From Proteobacteria bacterium UBA981 (GTDB taxonomy: Bacteria > Pseudomonadota > Gammaproteobacteria > Ga0077536): a DNA stretch of 64,000 bases. Positions 52,581-61,530 of this stretch are shown piece by piece. Every line of letters begins with the position of its first letter. The first letter of the stretch is position 1. Both the position numbers and the translations under genes were made by a program. The notes beneath the pieces were generated by a model. That model saw only the letters and a program-made list of their open reading frames with translations, did not search any database and was not told the DNA's origin. Where the stretch lies: positions 62,001-126,000 of the forward strand of contig DBBP01000012.1 in the NCBI GenBank assembly GCA_002292285.1, read 5' to 3'.

Positions 52581-53468
52581 GTGCCCTCTGGTGAGGTGTC
52601 AATCGAACGTCCGGCCCTGTACATCGTCGCGACGCCGATAGGGAACATGGCGGACTTGAGTACGCGCGCCCTGGCCATCCTCCGCAGTGTCGACAGGATC
52701 TATTGCGAGGATACGCGCCATAGCGGCCGGCTCTTGGAAAGGTTCGCGATTCACACCGGACTTAGGGCTTATCACGCACACAATGAACGGCGCACCGCTG
52801 ACGGTATTGTTGAACAAATTCGTAAAACTCCGCTCGCGTGTGCGCTGATAAGTGACGCTGGAACACCGCTGATTTCCGATCCTGGCTTTGTGCTTGTTCG
52901 TGCTGCTGCGGCGGCCGGAATACCCGTAGTGAGCGTGCCGGGACCCTCAGCAGTTACTGCCGCGCTCAGTATCAGTGGCATGCCGACCGATCGGTTTGTG
53001 TTTGAAGGTTTTTTGCCTGCCCAGCGCGCGGCGCGCGAACTTCGGCTCAAGGAGCTCGCCAGCGAGCGGCGCACGCTCGTGTGCTATGAAGCACCACACC
53101 GGATCGTGCAATCTCTCGAAGGCATGCTCGCCGTATTCGGTGAGGAGCGAGAAATCGCGCTCGCACGCGAATTAACCAAGCGTTACGAAACGGTTTACCG
53201 AGGCACGATTGCCGAAGTGCTCGCGCGGCTGCGAAGCGACAGTAATGCGCGTCGCGGAGAATTCGTCATTTTGATTTCTGGCTCTGAAATTTCGGAGGAT
53301 CTCGTGAATCTCGAACGAGTACTCGACATCGTACTGTCCGAAACCGACAAAAAAACGGCAGTTCGGCTCGCAACTGCTCTGACAGGTATTGGTCGTAATG
53401 AAGTCTATCGCCGCGTTCTTGCCCGAGGAGCTGCTGCCCTCGATGTTGAAAACAAGCCGAAGAACTAA
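52581..53468 (+). CDS. rsmI: 16S rRNA (cytidine(1402)-2'-O)-methyltransferase
   Basis: RsmI methylates the 2'-O of C1402 in 16S rRNA. The 295-residue protein has the tetrapyrrole-methylase fold: 'ALYIVATPIGNMADLSTRAL', 'DRIYCEDTRHSGRLLERF', 'ALISDAGTPLISDPGFVLV', 'VSVPGPSAVTAALSISGMP' and 'LVCYEAPHRI'. The GTG at 52581, with GGGG upstream, is proposed; a GTG at 52596 is also possible. This leaves 49 nt to the divergent lpoA start. The gene ends 13 nt before rnpB, which may be partly co-transcribed. Confidence 0.94.
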   Translation: MPSGEVSIERPALYIVATPIGNMADLSTRALAILRSVDRIYCEDTRHSGRLLERFAIHTGLRAYHAHNERRTADGIVEQIRKTPLACALISDAGTPLISDPGFVLVRAAAAAGIPVVSVPGPSAVTAALSISGMPTDRFVFEGFLPAQRAARELRLKELASERRTLVCYEAPHRIVQSLEGMLAVFGEEREIALARELTKRYETVYRGTIAEVLARLRSDSNARRGEFVILISGSEISEDLVNLERVLDIVLSETDKKTAVRLATALTGIGRNEVYRRVLARGAAALDVENKPKN

Positions 53469-53481
53469 CACACTACTTGCC

Positions 53482-53868
53482 AGCAAGTCGGCCGGATGAT
53501 CGCTGTCGTGAGGTTCAGTTTTTCTGGGCGGTCGCGGTGGAGGAAAGTCCGGGCTCCACAGGACAGGATGCCAGGTAACGCCTGGGGGGCGCGAGCCTAC
53601 GGAAAGTGCAACAGAAAGGAAACCGCCTGCTTGCAGGTAAGGGTGAAAAGGTGCGGTAAGAGCGCACCGCGCCGGTTAACGCCGGTGGCAGGGTAAACCC
53701 CATCCGGAGCAAGACCAAATAGGGAAACGTAATGTCTCGACACGGAGTGCGGTCCGCACGAGTTTCCGGGTAGGTCGCTTCAGGCGTGTGGCAACACGCG
53801 TCGCAGATGAATGATCATCATGCTGCATTGCAGCACTACAGAACCCGGCTTACAGGCCGACTTGCTCC
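53482..53868 (+). ncRNA. rnpB: RNase P RNA (bacterial type A)
   Basis: The catalytic RNA that cuts the 5' leader from tRNA precursors. Conserved blocks are in order: GAGGAAAGTCCGGGCTCC, then ACAGAAAGGAAACCGCC, GTGAAAAGGTGCGGTAAGAG, CCCATCCGGAGCAAGACCAA and, near the end, CAGAACCCGGCTTACAGGCC. The 5' segment AGCAAGTCGGCC pairs with the 3' GGCCGACTTGCT, closing the P1 helix and fixing the ends to within a few bases. The length (~387) fits. Open reading frames over it are artefacts. Its position between rsmI and mraZ is as in Pseudomonas. Confidence 0.97.
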
Positions 53869-54068
53869 TTAACTTGTGGCCCGGCAACAAATCTGTTCCC
53901 GGGGCGAAACACTTTGTAACAACTCTAATTAAGTTGTTTCTTTATCAGATTGATTCTGCGAAGTTCTTTCGATCCCGCGCTGCTCTAAAACTCGTAATTC
54001 GTTCCAGAGAATCTCGCTAAGTTACTGTTGTATAAGTAAGAATTACCGGATAAAAGCCTCTTTTCTCC

Positions 54069-54098
54069 TTGACAGTTTTCCGCTGCGCTCCTTATAGT
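54069..54098 (+). promoter_or_regulatory. Pmra, sigma70 promoter of the dcw cluster
   Basis: A perfect -35 TTGACA (54069-54074) and -10 TATAGT (54093-54098, five of six) are separated by 18 bp, about 115 nt before mraZ. This is the strongest promoter sequence seen in the window and probably drives the whole division and cell-wall operon. Confidence 0.85.
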
Positions 54099-54107
54099 TG
54101 CCGCTTA

Positions 54108-54133
54108 GTGGTGAACTGTGGGGAAATGTGGGG
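54108..54133 (+). promoter_or_regulatory. MraZ-binding repeats
   Basis: GTGG, GTGGGG and GTGGGG begin at 54108, 54118 and 54128, an exact 10-bp period. MraZ is known to bind direct repeats of TGGGN spaced by 5 nt in its own promoter region and repress the operon. The sites lie just downstream of the -10 box. Confidence 0.75.
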
Positions 54134-54212
54134 CAATCTGATTCGAATGTAAGGGCGTTCATACCCCTTATACGGCCCGTGCGCCGTCCCGGATTAGCGC
54201 CCAAACGTAGCA

Positions 54213-54671
54213 ATGTTTCGTGGACTGAACACAGTCAATGTCGATGCTAAGGGTCGCCTCGCGATCCCCGCTCGCTTTCGCGAAATTCTTGCTGCTCTCG
54301 ACCGAGTTCAACTCATCCTCACACTCAACCCCTGGGATAAATGTCTGTGGCTCTATCCGCTTGAGGAATGGCAAGACATCGAGCTCAAGTTGTCGGGCCT
54401 ATCCGATTACGACAAGTCCAGTCGACGCACTAAACAGATCATGCGTGGTTATGCGACCGATTGCAGTTGTGATGGGCAGGGGCGAGTACTTCTACCACAG
54501 GAATTACGTGAGATTGCTGGACTGACCAAACAGGTGGTCCTGCTCGGGCAAGGTAACAAACTAGAGATCTGGGATCAGTCTGCATGGCACGCCGAACGAG
54601 ATGGCTGGCTTGCTGATCTTGGAAGTAGTGCCGACCCTGCTTCGTCCGCGCTCGAATCGCTTTCGCTGTGA
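54213..54671 (+). CDS. mraZ: Transcriptional regulator MraZ
   Basis: A 152-residue AbrB-like protein with two DxxxR motifs, one per half: 'VDAKGRLAIPARFRE' and 'CDGQGRVLLPQELRE'. It forms ring-shaped oligomers and represses the dcw operon through TGGGN repeats, which are visible upstream. The start is an ATG at 54213 with only a weak ribosome-binding site. It is the first gene of the dcw cluster; rsmH begins 9 nt after its stop. Confidence 0.97.
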   Translation: MFRGLNTVNVDAKGRLAIPARFREILAALDRVQLILTLNPWDKCLWLYPLEEWQDIELKLSGLSDYDKSSRRTKQIMRGYATDCSCDGQGRVLLPQELREIAGLTKQVVLLGQGNKLEIWDQSAWHAERDGWLADLGSSADPASSALESLSL

Positions 54672-54680
54672 GCGCGGAAG

Positions 54681-55595
54681 GTGCCAGACCACATACCGGT
54701 ATTTTTACAAGAGGTCGTTGAGCTGATGGATATTCAGCCTGCCGGGACCTATATCGACGCAACTTACGGACGCGGTGGTCATACGCGAGCCTTACTCGAC
54801 AGTTTGGATGACGCTGGTCGAGTTGTCGGAATGGATCGAGATCCTGAAGCGGTACGCGATGCCGAGAAACTACACGAGCAAGACGCTCGGTTCCGCATCG
54901 TCAAGTCACCATTTTCTCGCATCGCTGCGGTTGCCGACGACTTTAAAGGTAGCGTCGATGGCATTCTTTTTGACCTCGGTATTTCCTCACCGCAGGTCGA
55001 TGATCCGCGTCGAGGATTTAGTTTCCGAGCTGACGGTCCTCTCGATATGAGGATGGACCCTGATTCTCGTATATCTGCCGCGGACTGGCTTGCGACGGCC
55101 AGCGAAGCGGAGATTAGTGACGTGCTTTGGGAGCTCGGTGACGAACGCCGCTCGAGACAAATCGCACGAAAAATCGTCGAAACGCGCAAGGCTTCACCGC
55201 TCACGACGACTTTCGAACTCGCGAGCCTCGTCCGTAGCTGCGTATTTCAGCGCGGTTCTAAAATCGATCCTGCGACCCGCACATTTCAGGCCGTTCGCTT
55301 GCGTGTCAATGACGAACTCGGCGAACTCGAGGCTGCGCTGGACGCAGCCCTTGGATTAATCGCCGTTGGCGGCCGTGTCCTCGTCATCGCGTTTCATTCG
55401 CTGGAGGATCGCATCGTAAAACGTCGTTTTCGTGACCTTGACCGGGTGCGTCGTGAGAACGAGCGAACAGGAAATTCTTCGTCGCCTGAATTTACGCTGC
55501 TGACGCGTAAGCCGGTTGTGGCGACACGCGACCAACAGCGTCTCAATCCTCGCTCCCGCAGTGCTCGTCTGCGTGGCGTGGAGCGAACTGCGTGA
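54681..55595 (+). CDS. rsmH: 16S rRNA (cytosine(1402)-N4)-methyltransferase
   Basis: RsmH methylates N4 of C1402 in 16S rRNA, the same nucleotide that RsmI modifies on the ribose, so both enzymes of that m4Cm are in this window. The 304-residue protein has 'HIPVFLQEVVELM', 'YIDATYGRGGHTRALL', 'GILFDLGISSPQVDDPRRGF' and 'LVIAFHSLEDRIVKRRF'. The start is a GTG at 54681. Its stop overlaps ftsL by 4 nt (GTGA). Confidence 0.98.
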   Translation: MPDHIPVFLQEVVELMDIQPAGTYIDATYGRGGHTRALLDSLDDAGRVVGMDRDPEAVRDAEKLHEQDARFRIVKSPFSRIAAVADDFKGSVDGILFDLGISSPQVDDPRRGFSFRADGPLDMRMDPDSRISAADWLATASEAEISDVLWELGDERRSRQIARKIVETRKASPLTTTFELASLVRSCVFQRGSKIDPATRTFQAVRLRVNDELGELEAALDAALGLIAVGGRVLVIAFHSLEDRIVKRRFRDLDRVRRENERTGNSSSPEFTLLTRKPVVATRDQQRLNPRSRSARLRGVERTA

Positions 55596-55855
55596 AACTG
55601 ATCGCCATCGCGATGCTTGCCGGGTTGTGTGCGTTCGCCTCGGCAGTGGAGTTAGTGCTTAATCGGCATGCAAGTCGCGTTCTTTTTGTTGAGCTTCAAT
55701 CTCTACGAGACAGTCGCCAACAACTCGATCAGGAATGGGGACAGTTGGTCCTCGAACAGGCGACATGGGCGACGCCGGTTCGGGTCGAAGACCTTGCCCG
55801 GGAATCCCTATCCATGATTGCGCCCGATCGGCGCCAGGTCATTGAACTCCAATGA
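55592..55855 (+). CDS. ftsL: Cell division protein FtsL
   Basis: An 87-residue bitopic protein with one N-terminal transmembrane helix (about residues 2-20) and a periplasmic coiled coil, 'VLFVELQSLRDSRQQLDQEW' followed by 'QLVLEQATWATPVRVEDLAR'. Position between rsmH and ftsI confirms the assignment, since the sequence of FtsL is poorly conserved. FtsL with FtsB and FtsQ activates septal peptidoglycan synthesis. The start is the GTG overlapping rsmH; it overlaps ftsI by 4 nt (ATGA). Confidence 0.95.
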   Translation: MKLIAIAMLAGLCAFASAVELVLNRHASRVLFVELQSLRDSRQQLDQEWGQLVLEQATWATPVRVEDLARESLSMIAPDRRQVIELQ

Positions 55856-57591
55856 GCGAAGCAGGGGTTAACAAGGAGCTCAAGTTTCGACGTCGGATCG
55901 TTGTGTTGGTTTTCATCGGTGCGGCGGTAACGCTGACTTGGCGTGTGATCACCCTTCAGCTGCACGAGAGTGAGTTTCTGCAAGGCCATGGCGACGCGCG
56001 CTATTTGCGCGTCGACCAGATACACGCGAACCGGGGCATGATCGTAGACCGCAATGACGAACCGCTAGCGCTTAGTACACCGACGGTATCGGCCTGGATC
56101 AAACCCAGCAAATTTATTCTTGAGCGAACGCGATGGCCGGAACTTGGCCGCATTCTGAATATGACAGTCGACCACCTCGAAACACTCGTATTGCCGAGAA
56201 TGGATCGAAAATTCGTTTATCTCAAGCGTCATCTCACTCCAGATGAGGGCAACGCGATACGCGCTTTGCGCCTGGGTGGCGTCCATTTTCAGGGTGAGTA
56301 TCGACGCTACTATCCGGCGGCAGAAGTTGCCTCACACGTTATCGGATTTACTAATGTTGACGACCGTGGTCAGGAAGGCATTGAGCTCAGTTTCGATGCA
56401 GCCCTGAATGGCGAGCCGGGCTTGCGACGGGTCATCAAAGATCGACTCGGGCGGATCGTCGAGGACGTGGAGCGATTGCAGCCCAACCGACCAGGTCAGA
56501 CCGTTCGTTTAAGTATCGACCAGCGCGTGCAGTATGCGGCTTACCGAGCGTTGAAGAATGCTGTGCACGCAGAGCGCGCCCGGGCCGGATCATTGGTCAT
56601 CGTCGATACTCTGACCGGCGAGATAATCGCGTTGGTTAACCAGCCTTCATTCAATCCCAATAACCGTACCGAACTGAAAGGTGAGCATTATCGCAATCGA
56701 GCGGTTACTGATTTGTTCGAGCCTGGCTCAACAATCAAACCGTTCACGATTGCTGCCGCACTAGAGAGCGGCGCCTACGCTGCGCAAAGTACGATAAACA
56801 CGGCGCCTGGTTTTTTTAAGGTGGGTCGGCACACGGTGCGCGACGCGCGTAACTACGGCGTTCTCGACATCGCAGGAATCATCGAGAAGTCTAGCAACGT
56901 CGGCGCCAGTAAAATTGCGCTCTCCATGGAACCGCAAGTGCTCTGGGAAACTTTCAGTGCTGTTGGTCTCGGGGCGTTAACTCAGGTTTCACTACCTGGT
57001 GAGACCTACGGTCGTCTGACCGGATTCAGCAACTGGCGGGAGATTGAACATGCCACCCTGGCGTTCGGTTACGGCCTCTCTGTCACCACGGCGCAATTGG
57101 CACGTGCTTACACCGCCCTCGCGAATGACGGACTACTGCAACCGTTAAGCATTGTTCGGACAGAAACTTCCGGACCGAAAATACGCGTGATGAGCAGCGC
57201 AACGGCCCGAGCCGTGCGCGAGATGTTGGAAATTGCTGTGGCAAAGGGCACTGGTAAGCACGCCCAGGTGCCGGGCTACACTGTGGCTGGCAAAACCGGC
57301 ACGGTGCACAAATCCACAGTGTCCGGGTACGCGGAAGATCGCTATCTGTCGTTATTTGCCGGGATGATCCCAGCTCGCTCGCCGCGCTTGGTTGCAGTGA
57401 TATTGGTTGATGAACCACAGAGCGGCGAACATTTCGGTGGTCTCGTCGCAGCGCCGATATTTGCGACGGTCATGACCGAGGCCACCCGGATACTGAATAT
57501 ACCTCCCGACAAGGTCATCGATACGGATCCAAAACCAGTTTGGTTCGCCCGCCATGAGGTCAGTCTGGGTGCTGCGGGGGAGATCCAGTGA
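55852..57591 (+). CDS. ftsI: Septal transpeptidase (penicillin-binding protein 3) FtsI
   Basis: A 579-residue class B PBP. It has an N-terminal membrane helix (about 15-32) and a pedestal domain with 'HANRGMIVDRNDEPLALS'. The transpeptidase carries the SxxK motif S293-K296 in 'EPGSTIKPFT', the SxN motif S347-N349 in 'EKSSNVG', and KTGT at 481-484. All catalytic motifs are intact. It crosslinks septal peptidoglycan together with FtsW. It overlaps ftsL and murE by 4 nt each. Confidence 0.98.
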   Translation: MSEAGVNKELKFRRRIVVLVFIGAAVTLTWRVITLQLHESEFLQGHGDARYLRVDQIHANRGMIVDRNDEPLALSTPTVSAWIKPSKFILERTRWPELGRILNMTVDHLETLVLPRMDRKFVYLKRHLTPDEGNAIRALRLGGVHFQGEYRRYYPAAEVASHVIGFTNVDDRGQEGIELSFDAALNGEPGLRRVIKDRLGRIVEDVERLQPNRPGQTVRLSIDQRVQYAAYRALKNAVHAERARAGSLVIVDTLTGEIIALVNQPSFNPNNRTELKGEHYRNRAVTDLFEPGSTIKPFTIAAALESGAYAAQSTINTAPGFFKVGRHTVRDARNYGVLDIAGIIEKSSNVGASKIALSMEPQVLWETFSAVGLGALTQVSLPGETYGRLTGFSNWREIEHATLAFGYGLSVTTAQLARAYTALANDGLLQPLSIVRTETSGPKIRVMSSATARAVREMLEIAVAKGTGKHAQVPGYTVAGKTGTVHKSTVSGYAEDRYLSLFAGMIPARSPRLVAVILVDEPQSGEHFGGLVAAPIFATVMTEATRILNIPPDKVIDTDPKPVWFARHEVSLGAAGEIQ

Positions 57592-59096
57592 CCGCAGTTC
57601 AGAATCTTCCCGAGGTGCAGCTCAGCGAGCTGCTGGCGGGGCACGCAATCGTTAGCCCCGGACATGATTGCGTGGTTCGAAACATCACCTGCGACAGCCG
57701 CGAAGTTGCGGTTGGCGATTGTTTTTTTGCCTTACCTGGCCATCAGCATCACGGTTTGGAGTTCGCACGCCAAGCTGCGGCGCAAGGCGCGGCAGCGATT
57801 GTGACCGAGACTCACGACCAGCAGCATGCGCTCGATATTCCAGTGATTTCGGTGCCCGGTCTGCGAACTCTGATCGGGGAACTGTCGGCGCGTTTCTTCC
57901 GGCACCCGAGTGACGATGTGCGCATCTTCGCGGTCACAGGGACAAATGGCAAAACAACCGTCGCGCATCTCGCGGCACAGGCGTTCGAGGCGCTTGGTGA
58001 TGGCTGTGGCTACATCGGTACCCTGGGCGCTGGTCGTCTGGGGCGCTTGAAGGAAACGTCGAATACGACGCCGGACGTTACGACTCTGAACCGATTGCTC
58101 GCCGAGTTTCGTGACGACGGCCTGACCCTCGCGGCACTTGAAGCGTCCTCTCACGCCCTTGACCAGGGTCGTCTCGCGGCACTTGGCCTGCACACTGCGA
58201 TATTTACCAATCTTGGCCACGATCATCTCGATTACCACGAGAACCTTGTCGCCTATGGGAAGAGCAAGCTTAGCTTGTTTACTACAGGCAACTTAAAAGC
58301 AGCCGTGATTAATGTTGACGATACGTTTGCTACGAAGGTCCGCGCAGCGATCCCCGCCGCCGTCGACATCTGGACCTGCTCGTCCGGCAGCAATGCGCAT
58401 CCGGTCCGCAGCGACGCTCGGGTTAGTGCACATAACATCGAAACATCGCAGGTCGGGATCGCCTTTGAAATTCGTGCTGACGGCGACTTACAACGTGTAA
58501 ACATTCCGATCATCGGCCGCTTCAATGTCGATAACCTGCTCGCGACATGCGCGATATTGTTATCCGCCGGCTATAGGTTTGAGGACGCATGTCGCGCGCT
58601 TGAATGTGTTGAGCCGGTAGCTGGGCGGATGGAGTTGTGCGGTACGACTAACCGCGGGGTCCGTGTGTTCATTGATTACGCGCACACGCCCGATAGCGTT
58701 GCGGCTGCTCTGCAGGCACTCAGAGATCTGACACCACTCAGCTTGTCGATCGTATTCGGCTGCGGCGGTAATCGTGATCAGAGCAAGCGGCCATTAATGG
58801 GGGCAGCTGCTGCGTTACAGGCTGACCACATTTATGTTACGACAGACAACCCGCGCGACGAAAATCACCGGGCTATTGCGGACGCGGTCGTGGCGGGTAT
58901 CGCAGATCTGACTCATACACAGGTCATCCTCGATCGTGAGCAGGCGATTCGCTCGGCGATCGCTTCTGGTAATGCGGGCGACATCGTCTTGATTGCCGGC
59001 AAAGGGCACGAAGCGTATCAGGAGCGCGAGGGCACTCGTCATCACTTTAGCGACCGCGAAGTAGCACTCAGCGTAATTGCGGAGAGCTGCCAGTGA
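57588..59096 (+). CDS. murE: UDP-MurNAc-Ala-Glu:meso-DAP ligase
   Basis: MurE adds the third residue of the peptidoglycan stem peptide. The 502-residue protein has 'VTGTNGKTTVAHL' (P-loop), 'EASSHALDQGRL', 'NLGHDHLDYH', 'FIDYAHTPDSV' and the amino-acid-selecting motif 'DNPRDE', which specifies meso-diaminopimelate, as expected in a Gram-negative. The start is a GTG in the GTGA overlap with ftsI. It overlaps murF in the same way. Confidence 0.98.
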   Translation: MTAVQNLPEVQLSELLAGHAIVSPGHDCVVRNITCDSREVAVGDCFFALPGHQHHGLEFARQAAAQGAAAIVTETHDQQHALDIPVISVPGLRTLIGELSARFFRHPSDDVRIFAVTGTNGKTTVAHLAAQAFEALGDGCGYIGTLGAGRLGRLKETSNTTPDVTTLNRLLAEFRDDGLTLAALEASSHALDQGRLAALGLHTAIFTNLGHDHLDYHENLVAYGKSKLSLFTTGNLKAAVINVDDTFATKVRAAIPAAVDIWTCSSGSNAHPVRSDARVSAHNIETSQVGIAFEIRADGDLQRVNIPIIGRFNVDNLLATCAILLSAGYRFEDACRALECVEPVAGRMELCGTTNRGVRVFIDYAHTPDSVAAALQALRDLTPLSLSIVFGCGGNRDQSKRPLMGAAAALQADHIYVTTDNPRDENHRAIADAVVAGIADLTHTQVILDREQAIRSAIASGNAGDIVLIAGKGHEAYQEREGTRHHFSDREVALSVIAESCQ

Positions 59097-60454
59097 TCTC
59101 CATGTCTCTTTCTCAGGCAGCAGATGCGCTGGATGGACGGTTGATCGGACCGGACTTGTATTTCTCCGGGGTGAGCAAGGACTCCCGGACGCTGCAGCCC
59201 GGTGAATTGTTCTTCGCCCTGCACGGGCCGAATTTCGACGGACACGACAAGTGTGCGGAAGCTATCGCCGCAGGCGCGTCTGCGGTCGTTGTCGAGCACA
59301 CGATCGCTGGCCTACCCAGCCAGATCCTGGTGGCGGCAACGCGCACCGGACTTGGTCGCTTGGCCAGTAGTTGGCGGCACAGATTTCCTGTTCCGGTGCT
59401 TGCGGTGACCGGCAGTGCCGGAAAGACCACGGTGAAGGAAATGCTTGGCCACGTGATGGCTGAACTTGGTCCCGCTCTAATTACGCAGGGCAATTTGAAC
59501 AACGACATCGGTGTGCCACTGACATTGTTCCGGCTCGACGGTGGACATCGTTGTGCTGTCGTCGAGATGGGTGCGAATCATCGCGGCGACATTGAGAAGT
59601 TGACCTCGATTGCCCGCCCAGTTGTAGGCGTCATAACGCTTTGTGCACCGGCACATCTGGAAGGATTCGGCAGTATCGAAAATGTCGCTCGCGCCAAAGG
59701 AGAAATCGTCTCCTCTCTACCGGACGACGGTGTGGCAGTAATCAACAATGAAGATAAGTTTGCCCCATTGTGGCGTGACATGGCCGGGCGACGAAAGATT
59801 GTCACCTTCGGTGAGGGCGGTGATGTTCGGGCAAGTAATATCACAAGCGATCGGAGGTGTACTCGCTTTACATTGAGCTGCGATCTAGGCGCTATCGATA
59901 TCGAATTGGCCTATCGGGGTCGCCACAACATTTCGAACGCTCTCGCCGCCGCAGCGGCAGCCCTTGCGGCAGACGTGTCACTAGATAGCATTGCTACCGG
60001 CCTCGCTAAAGCACGCCCGATCGCAGGCCGATTGATGCCGCGCCTCGGCGTGCACGGGATGCACTTGCTCGACGATAGCTACAACGCAAATCCAGCATCC
60101 GTGGCCGCGGCTATCGAGGTTTTGCGCGAGGAACCCGGGTCACGCTGGTTGGTGTTCGGCGACATGGGTGAACTCGGTTCGGATACTAAGACCTGGCATG
60201 AGAATGTCGGCCGATTCGCGGCTGAAGCCGGGATTGACCGACTGTTCACCATCGGAGAACTCGCCCGCCACGCGCAATCGCACTTTGGCGGGGAGGGGAT
60301 TCACTACACCAAGCAAGCGGAACTCGTCGACGCATTGAGTAATGAATCTCAGCGCACCGAAGCGCCGGTCACAGTTCTGATCAAGGGCTCGAGATCGATG
60401 CAGCTTGACCGAGTTGTTGACGCGTTGTGTTCAGCGGAATCTGCGCCATGTTGA
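59093..60454 (+). CDS. murF: UDP-MurNAc-tripeptide:D-Ala-D-Ala ligase
   Basis: MurF adds D-Ala-D-Ala to complete the stem pentapeptide. The 453-residue protein has the P-loop 'VTGSAGKTTVKEMLGH', 'TQGNLNNDIGVPLTL', 'EMGANHRGDIEKL', and 'LLDDSYNANPASVAAAIEVL' with 'FGDMGELG' later. The start is a GTG overlapping murE, with an ATG three codons in. It overlaps mraY by 7 nt. Confidence 0.98.
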   Translation: MISMSLSQAADALDGRLIGPDLYFSGVSKDSRTLQPGELFFALHGPNFDGHDKCAEAIAAGASAVVVEHTIAGLPSQILVAATRTGLGRLASSWRHRFPVPVLAVTGSAGKTTVKEMLGHVMAELGPALITQGNLNNDIGVPLTLFRLDGGHRCAVVEMGANHRGDIEKLTSIARPVVGVITLCAPAHLEGFGSIENVARAKGEIVSSLPDDGVAVINNEDKFAPLWRDMAGRRKIVTFGEGGDVRASNITSDRRCTRFTLSCDLGAIDIELAYRGRHNISNALAAAAAALAADVSLDSIATGLAKARPIAGRLMPRLGVHGMHLLDDSYNANPASVAAAIEVLREEPGSRWLVFGDMGELGSDTKTWHENVGRFAAEAGIDRLFTIGELARHAQSHFGGEGIHYTKQAELVDALSNESQRTEAPVTVLIKGSRSMQLDRVVDALCSAESAPC

Positions 60455-61530
60455 TGCAGCTAAGCGCCTATCTCGAGCAATTTCATTCGGGATTCAACGT
60501 TTTTCAATACCTCACATTGCGGACCATACTGGGCGTGCTGACTTCGTTGTTCATTGCTCTATTGGTTGGCCCTTCAATGATTCGACATCTGGCGCGCTTT
60601 CAGATTGGTCAGCCGGTGCGCGACGACGGTCCGCAGTCCCATCTGGCCAAAGCCGGGACGCCGACCATGGGTGGGCTACTTATCCTCGTGTCGATTCTCG
60701 TAAGTACGCTGGCGTGGAGTGACCTGAGTAATCGGTTCGTTTGGATTGTGCTCTTCGCGACCTTGACGTTCGGTGCCATCGGCTGGGTCGATGACTATCT
60801 CAAACTCGCCCGAAACAATTCACGCGGTCTGCGCGCTTCCTACAAAATCGCACTGCAATCGATCGCGGCACTCGCGACGGCGCTGATCCTGTATGCAACC
60901 GCCCAATCTCCGACCGAAACGCAGTTGATCGTGCCCCTGATGAAGAACGTCGTTATCGATCTTGGGTGGTTTTACCTGGTACTGACGTACTTCGTTATCG
61001 TTGGCACCAGCAATGCGGTCAATTTGACCGATGGACTCGACGGACTGGCGGTATTGCCGACAGTGCTTATTGCAGCTGCGCTCATCATCTTCGCCTATGT
61101 TGCGGGCAACGTGAATTTCGCACGCTACCTCTCGGTTCCTTACGTTTATGGTGTCGGTGAGATCTGCGTATTCTGCGGCGCGATAGTCGGTGCAGGCCTC
61201 GGTTTTCTCTGGTTCAACACCTATCCAGCGCAAATATTCATGGGCGATATCGGCGCGCTCGCGCTCGGCGCGGCGATTGGAACCGTCGCAGTGGTCGTGC
61301 GGCAGGAATTGGTCCTGCTCATCATGGGTGGCGTTTTTGTGATGGAAACGGTGTCGGTCATTCTGCAGGTGCTGTCATTCAAATTGACAGGCAAGCGAAT
61401 TTTTCGAATGGCGCCAATTCATCATCATTTCGAGCTTAAGGGTTGGCCGGAGCCACGCGTGATCGTGCGTTTTTGGATCATCACCGTGATTCTCGTTTTG
61501 GCCTCACTGGCGACTCTGAAGATTCGCTGA
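60448..61530 (+). CDS. mraY: Phospho-N-acetylmuramoyl-pentapeptide transferase
   Basis: MraY makes lipid I by transferring phospho-MurNAc-pentapeptide to undecaprenyl phosphate. The 360-residue membrane protein (about ten helices) matches the E. coli length exactly. It has 'KAGTPTMGGLLIL', 'GWVDDYLKLARNNSRGL' with the catalytic Asp pair, 'NAVNLTDGLDGLA', 'FMGDIGALALGAAIG' and 'APIHHHFELKGWPE'. The ATG at 60448 aligns with known starts and has GCGGAA upstream. It overlaps murD by one base. Confidence 0.98.
   Translation: MLMQLSAYLEQFHSGFNVFQYLTLRTILGVLTSLFIALLVGPSMIRHLARFQIGQPVRDDGPQSHLAKAGTPTMGGLLILVSILVSTLAWSDLSNRFVWIVLFATLTFGAIGWVDDYLKLARNNSRGLRASYKIALQSIAALATALILYATAQSPTETQLIVPLMKNVVIDLGWFYLVLTYFVIVGTSNAVNLTDGLDGLAVLPTVLIAAALIIFAYVAGNVNFARYLSVPYVYGVGEICVFCGAIVGAGLGFLWFNTYPAQIFMGDIGALALGAAIGTVAVVVRQELVLLIMGGVFVMETVSVILQVLSFKLTGKRIFRMAPIHHHFELKGWPEPRVIVRFWIITVILVLASLATLKIR

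Larger units (their letters stand above)
53869..54212. other. rnpB-mraZ intergenic with the dcw promoter
   Basis: A 344-nt stretch. Its second half contains the Pmra promoter and the MraZ boxes. The first half has only a weak GC hairpin (CCCGG/CCGGG) soon after rnpB that could act as terminator. Confidence 0.5.

Noticed and set aside
53496..53718. Short ORFs on both strands around 53.5-53.7 kb
   Set aside because: They lie on RNase P RNA, whose conserved blocks and end pairing are clear.
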